A stretch of DNA of 23,928 nucleotides, taken from a virus. Position numbers and translations under genes: made by a program. A model generated the notes under the pieces. It had not been told where the DNA came from and did not search any database. It worked only from the letters and a program-made list of their open reading frames with translations. The stretch covers positions 1 to 23,928 of IMG/VR virus record IMGVR_UViG_3300042453_002507. The stretch is one strand, 5' to 3'. Of this stretch, positions 7,559 to 15,536 are shown piece by piece. Positions within the stretch are counted from its first letter, which is position 1. Each line of letters starts with the position of its first letter.

Positions 7559-7806
7559 TTGAGTCGGTAATGCGGGACGGGACGGACGCGCTCGGAAAGG
7601 CGGATGGTGAAGTTGCGCTTTTCGCACATCCCTTGGTCGATCATCCGGCGCACTTGCTCGCTGGTAATGCACTCGCTGCGTCCGCGGGCCTTGGCCAGTT
7701 GCTTGATTGTATACCAGCCCTCCGGCACCTCCTCGACCGGCGTGGTGGGTTGTGAAAGGGCTTGGCACCATTGGGCCAGTTGTTTGTCGGCTTTGGTCTG
7801 TTTCAT
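7555..7806 (-). CDS. Small HTH-like DNA-binding protein
   Basis: An 83-residue protein starting MKQTKADKQLAQWCQALSQ at 7806, overlapping the metallophosphoesterase stop by ATGA. The middle (EGWYTIKQLAKARGRSECIT, then SEQVRRMIDQGM) has the spacing of a winged or MerR-like helix-turn-helix, followed by a basic beta-type tail (FTIRLSERVRPVPHYRLK). This arrangement is common in small phage proteins that bind DNA or adapt host transcription. No specific family is assigned. Confidence 0.7.
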   Translation of the reverse strand: MKQTKADKQLAQWCQALSQPTTPVEEVPEGWYTIKQLAKARGRSECITSEQVRRMIDQGMCEKRNFTIRLSERVRPVPHYRLK

Positions 7807-8543
7807 AGCGGTAACTGGTAGTGCGGATCGAAGACCGCGATGTTGACGTTGCAGTTGGTGCCATTGAACGACCCGAAACACGCGGCATGTCGCCATCCCA
7901 GCGTTTGCCGCCGGATGGCCGAATACCCGATGTCCAGCTTGATCCCGCACCCGATGTTGTAGCCGATGGCCTTGTTGTGGATGCGGGCGCTCTCCATCGC
8001 CACGCGGTGGGTGTGGCCCATGACCACCGAATGGCCCACCATTTCCGCGGTGTCCCGCGCCGCCGACACGTTATACATGGCCCCGTGGGTGAATCCGGTG
8101 TCGCCCAGCATGAACATGCCGCTCTTGTGGACGCCCGCGTAGGGAATGATCTGGCACTTGAGCTTGCCCATCTCGTCCTCAATGCGGGACAGGACGCTGC
8201 TGGCCGCGTAGGACAAGACCGCGTTGGGACTGTGGGCCAGTTCGGTCAATCGACTTTCGTGATTTCCGAAAAGAAAGACGTCGGGCTTGAGTTCGCGCAG
8301 GAAAGCCAGTCCTTGCATCAGATCGTCGGCCAGATCGGCCCCGTGGTCGGCGCTGTCGCTGTCTTTGCGAGCGCCGGAGCGCAGGGCGCGGGCATCGATG
8401 GCGTCGCCAAGGTGCAGGACAAAGTCCGGCTTCCACGCATCGCGCAGTCTCAAAATGGCGTCGAGCGCCCGCGGATCGGCCTCTGACCCGTGGGTGCATG
8501 TGCAGGCCAGAAACTTCTGCCAGCCTTTGGTTTTGTTGGCCAT
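7803..8543 (-). CDS. Calcineurin-like metallophosphoesterase
   Basis: A 246-residue phosphoesterase fold. Motifs are HLGDAID at 44-50 (GDxxD), FGNHESR at 92-98 (GNHE), FTHG at 151-154 and MGHTHR at 175-180 (GHTH), which together build the dinuclear metal centre. The usual first motif DxH is replaced by CTHG at 16-19, so one metal-binding Asp is absent. The family cleaves phosphomono- or diesters, possibly nucleic acid or a cyclic nucleotide; the substrate is unknown. It heads a four-gene accessory block inserted between scaffold and capsid. Confidence 0.88.
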   Translation of the reverse strand: MANKTKGWQKFLACTCTHGSEADPRALDAILRLRDAWKPDFVLHLGDAIDARALRSGARKDSDSADHGADLADDLMQGLAFLRELKPDVFLFGNHESRLTELAHSPNAVLSYAASSVLSRIEDEMGKLKCQIIPYAGVHKSGMFMLGDTGFTHGAMYNVSAARDTAEMVGHSVVMGHTHRVAMESARIHNKAIGYNIGCGIKLDIGYSAIRRQTLGWRHAACFGSFNGTNCNVNIAVFDPHYQLPL

Positions 8544-8565
8544 GATGAGCCGATTGTTGAGCCGA

Positions 8566-9435
8566 TTAGGCGCTGGTCAGCATCCGGCGCACTTGGTCAA
8601 CCACCTCCGCGTCACCCTCTTGGTAGCGGGCGTAAAGCGGGTTGGCTTGGTTGGTCATAATGTCGCGGGCGCGGGCGCGGGTGCTGCTTGCTCCGGTCTG
8701 ATCACCGGCAACCAGCTTGTCGTCGGAGAGCTTCTCCGCGAGGTTGACGATGGCCTTGACCACTTGCGGATCGACAAAGCCTTGGCTGGTCGGATCGACT
8801 CCGGCGGTCACCGCGGCGCGGCGGGCCAGTTCGATTTTTTCCGGCATCTTGTCGCCCCAGACCTTTTGCAGTTCGGCCCGTCCGGTTTCCAGTTGGGTTT
8901 CGATCATCTGGGCGGCGGCTTGGTTCATCAGCGCGGCCCGCTCCATGTCGAACTTCATAAACTCCTGCATCGCGGCGGCAGGCACGTTGTGCTTGTAGGC
9001 AAGTTCCGCGGCCTTCTTGGCCACGTTGTCGTCCCATGTGACTCCTTCGGGCAACTGATCCGGCTTCAGCTTGTAGGCTTCGGGGGATTCGGGAACGCCT
9101 ATGGCTTTGCGGTAGGCGGCAACTTCTTCCGGCGTAGACTTCTCACTGGGAGGAACGATGGCGTTGGCCTTCTTGCCCAAGAGTTGCTCCAGCCCTTGGT
9201 AGGACTTGGAAAGGCTTTCAATGTCAGCCTTGTCGTTGCGCCAGAACTTTTCCGGCAACCATTCCGGCTTTTCGGCTACTGCGGGCGCTGGCGCGTCGGT
9301 GGCGCTGGCAGGCGCACTGGAAAGGAGTGTCCCTTCCGTTGTGGTGTTGAGGTTAGCAGCGGGTGCGGTGGACGCGGGAACAGCGGCGCTGTCCGCGGTG
9401 GTGCTGGTTTCGGAGGTGGTGGTTGCATCGATCAT
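8566..9435 (-). CDS. Capsid assembly scaffolding protein
   Basis: A 289-residue protein with a long disordered Ala/Thr/Ser/Pro-rich N-terminus (residues 1-55), then EWLPEKFWRNDKADIESLSKSY. That block is a typical start of the ordered part of T7-like scaffolds ('P..f.d..DlesL.ksY'). Helical, charged sequence follows, with GVPESPEAYKLKPDQLPEGV. The position just after portal and the Bbp19-like gene matches podovirus order. It guides procapsid assembly with the capsid protein and leaves before packaging. The leader CAACCAACACCACCATG has no Shine-Dalgarno. Confidence 0.9.
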   Translation of the reverse strand: MIDATTTSETSTTADSAAVPASTAPAANLNTTTEGTLLSSAPASATDAPAPAVAEKPEWLPEKFWRNDKADIESLSKSYQGLEQLLGKKANAIVPPSEKSTPEEVAAYRKAIGVPESPEAYKLKPDQLPEGVTWDDNVAKKAAELAYKHNVPAAAMQEFMKFDMERAALMNQAAAQMIETQLETGRAELQKVWGDKMPEKIELARRAAVTAGVDPTSQGFVDPQVVKAIVNLAEKLSDDKLVAGDQTGASSTRARARDIMTNQANPLYARYQEGDAEVVDQVRRMLTSA

Positions 9436-9456
9436 GGTGGTGTTGGTTGGTTGGTG

Positions 9457-9469
9457 TTTTGACTAAACC
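9457..9469. repeat. Dispersed motif copy 4 (TTTTGACTAAACC on plus)
   Basis: Lies between the scaffold start and the stop of the upstream gene. With the adjoining bases it forms TAAAC-GCG-GTTTA, a short inverted repeat overlapping the upstream stop codon. Confidence 0.7.
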
Positions 9470-9473
9470 GCGT

Positions 9474-9764
9474 TTAGCGGAGGACTTCGGTGTTTGGACG
9501 CTCGACGTCGGCATCACCGACGACGGGCAGCGAAAGTTTGTGTTCGACGAAAAGGATCACCTCGCGCTGGCCATCACGCACCGCGGCGGCGATGGGATCA
9601 AACGGACGTCCCAGCGTGCGCTCAAAAGCGGGCCGGTTCATGCGGAAGTAGGCGCGGAGGTTGTCGAGGACAACGCGCCCGTCTTCGTTGTCGAAGCAGC
9701 GGTGGTAGGCGTTGTTGATGCGCTGAAGCGATTTGCTGCGCTCCAGTTCTTTGTCGGTGGTCAT
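9474..9764 (-). CDS. Bbp19-like phage protein
   Basis: A 96-residue protein overlapping the portal stop by ATGA. The blocks NAYHRCFDNEDGRVVLDNLRAYF (residues about 18-40) and AAAVRDGQREVILFVEHKLSL match small podovirus proteins found between portal and scaffold ('F.t.dG..VL..L', then 'GqR.v...I'). Function is not established; it is probably a minor head or assembly factor. Confidence 0.8.
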   Translation of the reverse strand: MTTDKELERSKSLQRINNAYHRCFDNEDGRVVLDNLRAYFRMNRPAFERTLGRPFDPIAAAVRDGQREVILFVEHKLSLPVVGDADVERPNTEVLR

Positions 9765-11452
9765 GCGGTGGCTTGGTTCATCAGTCGTCCCAAAGCGGAA
9801 TCCTGCTTGACGCTACCGGCCTTGCCCGCGGCCTCGGCCATCGTGAGCATCTCCTGCTGCTGCTGCATCTGGGCCTGTGCCTGTGCGCGGGCGGCGCGGG
9901 CCTCTTCGACCTCGTCCTCTTCGGCCAGCCAGTCGGCGGGCAGTCCGTCGTTGCGGGCGGTTTCGCGGGCGATGACGTCCCATTTGAAGTTGTCCAAAAC
10001 CTCTGGCCTTACTTGCGCGAGAATCGCATTGCGCTCCAGCGTGCGAGCCAGTGACAAATTGTGCATGGCGCGGATGGCGAGCGCGACCTTGCTGACGTAG
10101 CTGACTTCCGGCTCCGGCAGCATGGGCTGGCCCATCGCGTCCATTTGGATCGCGTCCTGCGGCGGCGGGGGAAAATGGCCGTTACGGATAAGAATCCCGA
10201 AAACCCCGCGCAGCATGGGCGAAAGAAGTTCGGTGGTCTTGCGGGTGAACGAAGGCGAAAACTGCACCAGCTTCTCACTGGCCCGCTCGGCCACTTCGGT
10301 CGCGGTCATGTTGGTGCGCTCCATCGAGGCGAACATGCGGAACATATCGACATGCATGGCGGTGTTGATCGCGTTGGTCTTGCGGGCCTCGCGGTCGAGT
10401 CCGATGGAATAGTCGCCCGCGGTGGCCCATTCCTGCGGGAGCGCGTTGGGTTGCGTCGGGTCGTAATAAGTGACGCCCCCAGAGCGCAAATCGACTTCCC
10501 CTTCGTGCGTAGCGGGCATGAGAAGACGCGGGAACGCTTTGATCTCGGAGAGGGAGTCAAGTTGCTTGGCTAAAAAGTTGAGTTGGCGGGCTTCGGGTAG
10601 CGCCATCCACGCCGGAGACACTCCGTAAACGCCCTGCTGGCTTTTAACGTGGCGACCGGCGAAGAAAGGTTTCTCGTCGTAACCGGAGTTGCGACACACA
10701 TGCTTGTTGCTCTGGTCAACGTAGACGCTGGCCCAAGGCTTGTTCGGGCCGTCGGCCTTGTTGCGGTCGCGGTCGTTGTCCTCGCGCTTGTAGAGGGCAT
10801 GAACGAAGCGATGCTTGACGGTGCCGCCCTTGCCGGTGCGCCGGATCTCTTGCAGCTTCTTCTGCATGGCAGGCGCAAGGGCCTCTTCGCCAAACTTGTC
10901 GGCGGCTTGCAGGACGGTCAGTTCCAGTTCGCGGAAGACGGTATCGATCAGTCCCTCGTCGTTTTCAGCCAGTGAATAGGTGCCGATGTCGAACTTGTGG
11001 AAAACAAGCGGGTGGGACATACCACTCTCGACGAACATGCAGTAGGTGCCGAAGACGCTGTCGTCGTAGTAGAGTTCGTGGATCTCGGTGTAGAGATTGC
11101 TGGTGGCCAAAAGCAACTGGGTCGCCTCGGAGCATTTGGCATACCACTGCTTGGCCTTGTCGCTGTTGACCCCCTTGGGCGGCTCGTAGACAAACCACCG
11201 GCTGTCGGCAGGCGTGATGTAGGCAAGCTGCCCATTGGCCAGCGTGGCCGCGGCTTGTACGGCGCTCGTATCGAAAAGGACGTCGTAGCGCGAAGAATCC
11301 GGCACGCTCCGCTTGGCGCTGATCTCGGCTTTCCTTGGGAGAAAATATTCCGCCAACTCCTGCCAATGCGTGTCCCATGAGGCCCGCTCGGAACCCAAGT
11401 CTTGGTTCCTTGCCAGCACCCAGTCGGCCAGTTGGACGTTGTCTTTCACCAC
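9761..11452 (-). CDS. Portal protein (head-tail connector, T7 gp8-like)
   Basis: A 563-residue protein, the usual size of podovirus head-tail connectors. The start is GTG at 11452 (a second GTG lies at 11449). Hallmarks are SERASWDTHWQELAEYFLPRK near the N-terminus, FDTSAVQAAATLANGQLAYITP around 60-80, and FSPSFTRKTTELLSPMLRGVF in the C-terminal third. The C-terminus is helical and Gln/Ala/Glu-rich (ARAAQAQ..QMQQQQEML). It forms the dodecameric ring through which DNA is packaged and to which the tail attaches. Confidence 0.93.
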   Translation of the reverse strand: MVKDNVQLADWVLARNQDLGSERASWDTHWQELAEYFLPRKAEISAKRSVPDSSRYDVLFDTSAVQAAATLANGQLAYITPADSRWFVYEPPKGVNSDKAKQWYAKCSEATQLLLATSNLYTEIHELYYDDSVFGTYCMFVESGMSHPLVFHKFDIGTYSLAENDEGLIDTVFRELELTVLQAADKFGEEALAPAMQKKLQEIRRTGKGGTVKHRFVHALYKREDNDRDRNKADGPNKPWASVYVDQSNKHVCRNSGYDEKPFFAGRHVKSQQGVYGVSPAWMALPEARQLNFLAKQLDSLSEIKAFPRLLMPATHEGEVDLRSGGVTYYDPTQPNALPQEWATAGDYSIGLDREARKTNAINTAMHVDMFRMFASMERTNMTATEVAERASEKLVQFSPSFTRKTTELLSPMLRGVFGILIRNGHFPPPPQDAIQMDAMGQPMLPEPEVSYVSKVALAIRAMHNLSLARTLERNAILAQVRPEVLDNFKWDVIARETARNDGLPADWLAEEDEVEEARAARAQAQAQMQQQQEMLTMAEAAGKAGSVKQDSALGRLMNQATA

Positions 11453-11529
11453 ATGTCGGGGTCGTTAGCCGCGGTAATCAGCAGGACAATGCCCACCGCA
11501 AAGACGGCCAGATGGAAGGTCAGTTCCAT
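11446..11529 (-). CDS. 27-residue single-helix membrane peptide
   Basis: An ATG at 11529 follows the stop of the proline-rich gene by three bases, and its TGA overlaps the portal GTG start. The product begins MELTFHLAVFAVGIVLLITA and ends in a short polar tail (NDPDMW), so it is essentially one transmembrane helix. Its exact fit between two coupled genes is the main support. Function unknown. Confidence 0.4.
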   Translation of the reverse strand: MELTFHLAVFAVGIVLLITAANDPDMW

Positions 11530-11532
11530 TCA

Positions 11533-11829
11533 TCAGCCCAAGAGGCTGTTGGCCCCCGTGGCCGGATTGACCGGCACAGTGTTCTCACCGGCCAAGATGG
11601 TCTTGCGGTAGCCTTGGCGCTGCATGGCAGAGCGTCTGGCCTGCTCGCTGGCGTCGTTGGCGCTCATGGTCTGTGGCTCCGGTGGGGGCGAAGGGCGCGG
11701 CGGCGTGGGCGGTGGCGGCGGCATCGGAGGTGGCTCAAACTTGGGCATAGGCGGCGGTGTGCCGCCTCCTCCACCGCCGAAGTGGCAACGGCACGTTAGG
11801 TCAATCTTGGACGAGTTGTAGAAGCGCAT
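11533..11829 (-). CDS. Proline/glycine-rich small phage protein
   Basis: A 98-residue protein with a GGGGGG and poly-Pro N-terminal half and an ordered C-terminal tail RRSAMQRQGYRKTILAGENT ending in GANSLLG. The tail matches the '(R)RGYR.TILTG....KTLLG' ending seen in small proteins near portal genes of many podoviruses. The start at 11829 overlaps the end of the upstream gene by 29 bases. No biochemical role is known to me; it is likely a head-tail or packaging accessory. Confidence 0.75.
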   Translation of the reverse strand: MRFYNSSKIDLTCRCHFGGGGGGTPPPMPKFEPPPMPPPPPTPPRPSPPPEPQTMSANDASEQARRSAMQRQGYRKTILAGENTVPVNPATGANSLLG

Positions 11830-12190
11830 ATTTTTGGATGAGTTTGTCGGTTGAGAAAAACGTCAGCGGATGCCCACTGCGCTCCCATGCGATGAGCGGA
11901 AGATAAAAGGGGATGTGGCGCAATAGTTTTTTGACTAAACCCGCAAGACCTTGATCGTCGGCCAAGGCGAAAGCGTAGACATACCATGCGTCCCAGTCCT
12001 TGCGCTGGAAGCCACACCAGACGTCGTTGATCATTTCCTGTGGCGCTTCGCTGCACACCGGCCTGCCCATGAGAAGATACTCCGGCGTCGAGAAAAAATA
12101 CCCATGCGACAGGTGCGCCAGCATGTCTTCCTCAAACGTCCGCGGGCTTTGCGGCGTGTAAAGCATCTTGCATTTTTCGATCGGCGTCAT
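11801..12190 (-). CDS. Conserved phage protein following the large terminase
   Basis: A 129-residue protein overlapping the terL stop by ATGA. It contains HGYFFSTPEYLLMGRPV (residues about 29-45) and WYVYAFALADDQGLAGLVKK, then FYLPLIAWERSGHPLTFFST. This set of blocks is typical of small proteins encoded next to podovirus terminases ('YvFSTP..FlmGRpV', 'PWvgweR.g..r.Y'). Function unknown. A copy of the 13-bp dispersed motif (11929-11941) lies inside its coding sequence, encoding part of GLVKK. Confidence 0.8.
   Translation of the reverse strand: MTPIEKCKMLYTPQSPRTFEEDMLAHLSHGYFFSTPEYLLMGRPVCSEAPQEMINDVWCGFQRKDWDAWYVYAFALADDQGLAGLVKKLLRHIPFYLPLIAWERSGHPLTFFSTDKLIQKYALLQLVQD
11929..11941. repeat. 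Dispersed motif copy 5 (TTTTGACTAAACC on plus)
   Basis: This copy is inside a gene, read as Gly-Leu-Val-Lys on the minus strand, so conservation of the exact bases is not explained by an intergenic promoter role. Confidence 0.65.
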
Positions 12191-13725
12191 CGTCGCACAA
12201 TTGTCCTGCGGGTAAAGTCGAGTTCGCGGATGCCGGTGGTCACCACGGTCGGGCGTGGCTTGGCAAAGCCGGTCTTGAGCATCCCTGCCATCTCGGCCTC
12301 GGCAATCATGCGAAGCGCATCCGCGGCGTGGCTGGCCCAGTTGTGGACTGGCTCGTTGACCACAATGCCGGTGGCGCTCGACCGCTTGTAGGCGTAGTTG
12401 GCCAAGGCATCCAACCCACGCTCGCAGGCAGGCAGGCGGAACGAGAACCGCGGGAACATTTGCAGGCAGGCGTTGATGCCGATCCAGATGTCGTGCGTCC
12501 GCGGCAGCACGCGCACGTTGGCCAGTCCTGCCTCGGTGTAGACTTGGGCGTCAGCCTTGCCGCTGGTGCGGGTCGCCGCGGCATCGTGAGGCAGGAAATG
12601 CGCCCCGTAGCTGTATCCCTTGGCCAGCATGTGGCCGACGCGCTGGACGGGCGTCATGTCCAGATCCATGTCGCAGTCGATGACGCGGATCTCGTTGCCC
12701 TTGATCACTTGGAAATACCAAACGACCGTATTGACCGGACTGCCCAAGTCCCACGCGGTATGGACGAGCGTGGAGTTGTCGTATTTGAAGGCGCTGATCG
12801 CGCCGCTGGCTCGCAGCTTGTCGAGTTCGCCCGCGTAGATCGCGCCCTCGACCGGCGACTTGAAGCACTCGTCGAGCGTCGTCGGGAACTCGCGGAAGAT
12901 GAAGAGGCCCAAGTCGCGGGACTGCCGGTCATACCACAGGCGCTGCTGGGGCGTGAAGGTGTGGCCGGTCGTCTGCTCCATGTTGTCCAAGTATTGACTG
13001 ATCGCTGGACTGATCGTGGACACATCGCCCTCGACCACATAGGTCGGATCTTTCCACCAAGGGAAAAAGACCACGCGCCAATCCTTGTCCGTCTTGGCCG
13101 CTTCCGGCGTCTCCAGCGCCCCCTTGACGATTTCCCAGAGGTGACCCCCTCGCCCACCCTTCCAAGTGGTTTCAATGATGATCCGGCCATGCTCGGCGCT
13201 GGGGATCGCGCCGGTCAAAATCTCCTCACTGCGGCGCGGGTCGTCCGCTTGGATCACGCCCCACTCGGAAAGGTGCAGCCAGTTGTTGGTGCCGCCACGC
13301 GCTCGCAGACCGGCAAAGAACGACGACGCGGCCTCTCCGGCCATGCTGACCTCAAGGATGCTTCCACTGTCGCGCACCTTCTCAATGCATTGCAAGGCGA
13401 CCGGAGGGAGGTTGTCCAAGGCAATCTTGGCAATCGTGGCCAGCTTGCGCTCCGCGTCCGCGGCGGTCTGATCGACAAGGCTGCACTGGGTGCCAGCGTT
13501 CCACAGCATCTGATCGGTGAGTAAGACGTCGAGCGCGGTAGACATGCCCAGCCGCCGCGCCTTCAAGATGATGAGTCGCTTGACGCCCCCCTTGAACAGC
13601 ATGTCGTAGACCAGTTGCTGCTCCGGCCTCGGCTCAAACTTCATGATGCGCCCGTCGTCGGCCCGCTTGATATGGTAAAGGTTCCGCAACCGCCAGAGCG
13701 GGTTGGCCAAGTCGTCGGTCGTCAC
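12187..13725 (-). CDS. terL: Large terminase subunit
   Basis: A 512-residue packaging motor. The ATPase domain has a Walker A-like KARRLGMST at 55-63 and Walker B NWLHLSE at 148-154. The nuclease domain has AWDLGSP at 325-330, RVIDCDMD at 347-354, LPHD at 378-381 and ASHAADALR at 464-472; these acidic positions bind the catalytic metals. The start is GTG at 13725, overlapping the small subunit stop by GTGA. The enzyme docks on the portal, pumps DNA into the procapsid and cuts concatemers. Confidence 0.95.
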   Translation of the reverse strand: MTTDDLANPLWRLRNLYHIKRADDGRIMKFEPRPEQQLVYDMLFKGGVKRLIILKARRLGMSTALDVLLTDQMLWNAGTQCSLVDQTAADAERKLATIAKIALDNLPPVALQCIEKVRDSGSILEVSMAGEAASSFFAGLRARGGTNNWLHLSEWGVIQADDPRRSEEILTGAIPSAEHGRIIIETTWKGGRGGHLWEIVKGALETPEAAKTDKDWRVVFFPWWKDPTYVVEGDVSTISPAISQYLDNMEQTTGHTFTPQQRLWYDRQSRDLGLFIFREFPTTLDECFKSPVEGAIYAGELDKLRASGAISAFKYDNSTLVHTAWDLGSPVNTVVWYFQVIKGNEIRVIDCDMDLDMTPVQRVGHMLAKGYSYGAHFLPHDAAATRTSGKADAQVYTEAGLANVRVLPRTHDIWIGINACLQMFPRFSFRLPACERGLDALANYAYKRSSATGIVVNEPVHNWASHAADALRMIAEAEMAGMLKTGFAKPRPTVVTTGIRELDFTRRTIVRR

Positions 13726-14120
13726 GCCGGTTTGTCGGTGGACTTGACAATGCCGCGGAAGATGCCGACGAACTCGTCAGTGACGTCGTGTTTGACCTCC
13801 TGCTTCTCGGCTTCGGCCAGCCCAAGGAGCTTGACCAGTTCGCGGATGGCTCCGGTCGCGGCGCTGTGGTCGTTCTCTCGCCGCGCCGAATGATAGGTGT
13901 CCTTCAAGCAGGCGACCACTTCGATGATCGTCGTCTCCTTCATGGTCATCCGCGCCTCGCGCACGATGGCATTGGCCGCGGCAATGTAGCTGCGGGCCGT
14001 CCGGTCGCACACCTTGAAAGTAGTGCAGGTTTTGGCAAGCACTTCAGTGTAGCCGATGCCGCTGACGATCCATTCAGCGACCTCGTCGATGCGCTTGTCT
14101 TTTTCGGTTTGCGAAGTCAT
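13722..14120 (-). CDS. Small terminase subunit-like DNA-binding protein
   Basis: A 132-residue protein directly ahead of terL, with ATGA coupling on its upstream side. The N-terminus (EVAEWIVSGIGYTEVLAKTC, then CDRTARSYIAAANAIVRE) fits a helix-turn-helix DNA-binding region, followed by a helical core for oligomerisation and an acidic/basic tail. That is the layout of terminase small subunits, which recognise the packaging site and present it to TerL. The call relies on position plus HTH layout. Confidence 0.75.
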   Translation of the reverse strand: MTSQTEKDKRIDEVAEWIVSGIGYTEVLAKTCTTFKVCDRTARSYIAAANAIVREARMTMKETTIIEVVACLKDTYHSARRENDHSAATGAIRELVKLLGLAEAEKQEVKHDVTDEFVGIFRGIVKSTDKPA

Positions 14121-14827
14121 GTCGTTGCCACTTTTTTACTCTGGTGGTCAAATAAAACATTGACCGCTTCCGCGTTTGGTTTCCTTAAATATCCTTCCTT
14201 ACTTGCTTCCGCTCCTGCCTGTGCGCTGTTGAGTCGTGGCAAATGGATCAAGTGTTCTGGATGCGGAATCACGCGATGGCACGCGATAAACGTGTCAGTG
14301 TCCTCTTCCTTGGCCACGCTCGCGGTGAAGCGCGTGTCGCCGGTTGGCAATACGCGCATGAGGTGCAAGTTGATTGCTACAGTGCCGTCGCTGCTCCGGT
14401 GGTGCCGCACCAGTTCGCCATGCCAGTGCCGCTGCTGTAGTGCCAGCGCCGTAGCGCGTGAAAGCGCGTAGCCGCACCCGCCATGAATCGCCGGAAACTT
14501 GTGCGTGTCGTTGGATAGCACGCCCTGCACGCAGCCGATGGCGTGCTGCTCGTCGGGACTGACGTCGATCAGTCGCAACTCCAGTCGCCGCGGGACAACG
14601 TAGCCATCGTCGTCCACAATGTAGAGCCAGTCGTAGTGCGGCTGGAACGTATCGATGGCGTAGATAGTCTTGTCTATCGCGCTCAAGTAGTCGCCTCGCC
14701 CCACTTGCTCGTCGCTGACAAACCGGACGGTGCTGGGTTTCTGAACGTGGCGCGTCCAGTTTTCGCAGAGCGTGCGCCGGTCGCGGGTGCGCTCGCTCGT
14801 TTGGATGGCGTAGTCGATTCTTACCAT
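14117..14827 (-). CDS. Fringe-like glycosyltransferase (GT31-type)
   Basis: A 236-residue protein with a GT-A type core: YDWLYIVDDDGYVVPRRLEL carries DDD at 72-74 (the DxD metal/nucleotide-sugar motif), then HGGCGYALSR at 115-124 (the GG.GY.LS loop of fringe-type enzymes) and SSDGTVAINL at 145-154 in the place of the catalytic-Asp segment. This order is that of GT31/fringe family glycosyltransferases, which add a sugar from a nucleotide-sugar donor to an acceptor sugar or protein. It lies between the nuclease-like gene and the terminase, overlapping the former by seven bases and the latter by ATGA. Possible roles are modification of host surface, virion protein or DNA base; the acceptor cannot be told from sequence. 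The last 100 bases are richer in A+T than the rest. Confidence 0.75.
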   Translation of the reverse strand: MVRIDYAIQTSERTRDRRTLCENWTRHVQKPSTVRFVSDEQVGRGDYLSAIDKTIYAIDTFQPHYDWLYIVDDDGYVVPRRLELRLIDVSPDEQHAIGCVQGVLSNDTHKFPAIHGGCGYALSRATALALQQRHWHGELVRHHRSSDGTVAINLHLMRVLPTGDTRFTASVAKEEDTDTFIACHRVIPHPEHLIHLPRLNSAQAGAEASKEGYLRKPNAEAVNVLFDHQSKKVATT

Positions 14828-15264
14828 GTGTATTCAATGGGCAGTCGTTTGAACTCGCTCACCGGAATGTGGACGACGGGTTCCTTGTCTGGTTCCCAGC
14901 GCACTTTGTTCGGAATCATGTAGCCCACCGGATACGGCTTGCGCTGGATCATCATGTAGTGAATCCCTTCAAGCCACTCGACGCAAAAGGCGACCGGCAA
15001 GAGGTCGGTCATCTGCATGGCGTGGACGTATTTTTGGGCGCTCCATGTCAGCGTGTTGTATTTGTTAATCGAAAGCAGTTCGCCGTCCTTGTCCTTGCGC
15101 TGACGAGCCTCGGCAAACGCCACAGCCCGCCCGTTCCGAAACAGCACAGCATCCACGCAATAGGCTTTAGAGCATGGCGCGGCCTCGCACTTAAACGCCT
15201 CGGCGGCGGTGCGGATGATCCGCTCCTCCACCTCGCGGTGCTGTGCTGTTTCAAAGAGCGGCAT
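14821..15264 (-). CDS. PD-(D/E)XK-like nuclease of the replication module
   Basis: A 147-residue protein with TGATG coupling to the SSB-like gene. Helix E13 region (EVEERIIRTAAEAF), then YCVDAVLFRNGRAVAFAEAR at about 35-54 gives the Asp..(x)13..Glu-x-Arg spacing of restriction-like nuclease folds, with Arg in place of the usual Lys. A later W...KY helix (WSAQKYVHAMQM) fits the fold. Such small enzymes occur in phage replication modules, but substrate and activity are unproven. The Lys to Arg change may lower or alter catalysis. Confidence 0.6.
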   Translation of the reverse strand: MPLFETAQHREVEERIIRTAAEAFKCEAAPCSKAYCVDAVLFRNGRAVAFAEARQRKDKDGELLSINKYNTLTWSAQKYVHAMQMTDLLPVAFCVEWLEGIHYMMIQRKPYPVGYMIPNKVRWEPDKEPVVHIPVSEFKRLPIEYTW

Positions 15265-15536
15265 CAAAACGGAATGTCGTCGTCAGCCGCCGGTTCGTCC
15301 GTTGTCCGCGGTGCCGCCGCTTTCGGTGCGTTGTAGTTGCCGCTCTTTTCCTTCGGTTGCCACGGAGGCCCGAACTTCAGCGAGAGGAAGTCCTTCCCGC
15401 TTTTGCTTGTTTGCTCCCAGATGCTGATCTCGTAGTCGCGGCCTTCGATTTTGACGGGGCCGCTCCACTTGGGCGCTTTGGGGTTGTCTGATTGCCGCTC
15501 AAAGGCGGCTCCTCGGTTGTCGTCGTTGTATTGCAT
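15264..15536 (-). CDS. SSB-like protein with acidic DDDIPF tail
   Basis: A 90-residue protein, start ATG at 15536 in the leader CAACACCAACACCATG. The N-terminal part (PKAPKWSGPVKIEGRDYEIS, then IWEQTSKSGKDFLSLKF) looks like a short OB-type beta-barrel edge. A Pro/Ala linker and the C-terminal DDDIPF follow, matching the tail by which bacterial SSBs recruit repair proteins. This is much shorter than bacterial SSB, so it may be a reduced ssDNA-binding protein. Its neighbours (RecT, exonuclease, replication protein) support that role. Its first 160 bases overlap another reading frame. Confidence 0.6.
   Translation of the reverse strand: MQYNDDNRGAAFERQSDNPKAPKWSGPVKIEGRDYEISIWEQTSKSGKDFLSLKFGPPWQPKEKSGNYNAPKAAAPRTTDEPAADDDIPF

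Noticed and set aside
8287-9462. A long plus-strand frame opposite scaffold and phosphoesterase
   Set aside because: Same shadow effect; Gly-rich without motifs.
12328-13524. A long plus-strand frame opposite the large terminase
   Set aside because: Antisense to a gene with intact motifs; no start context or recognisable domain.
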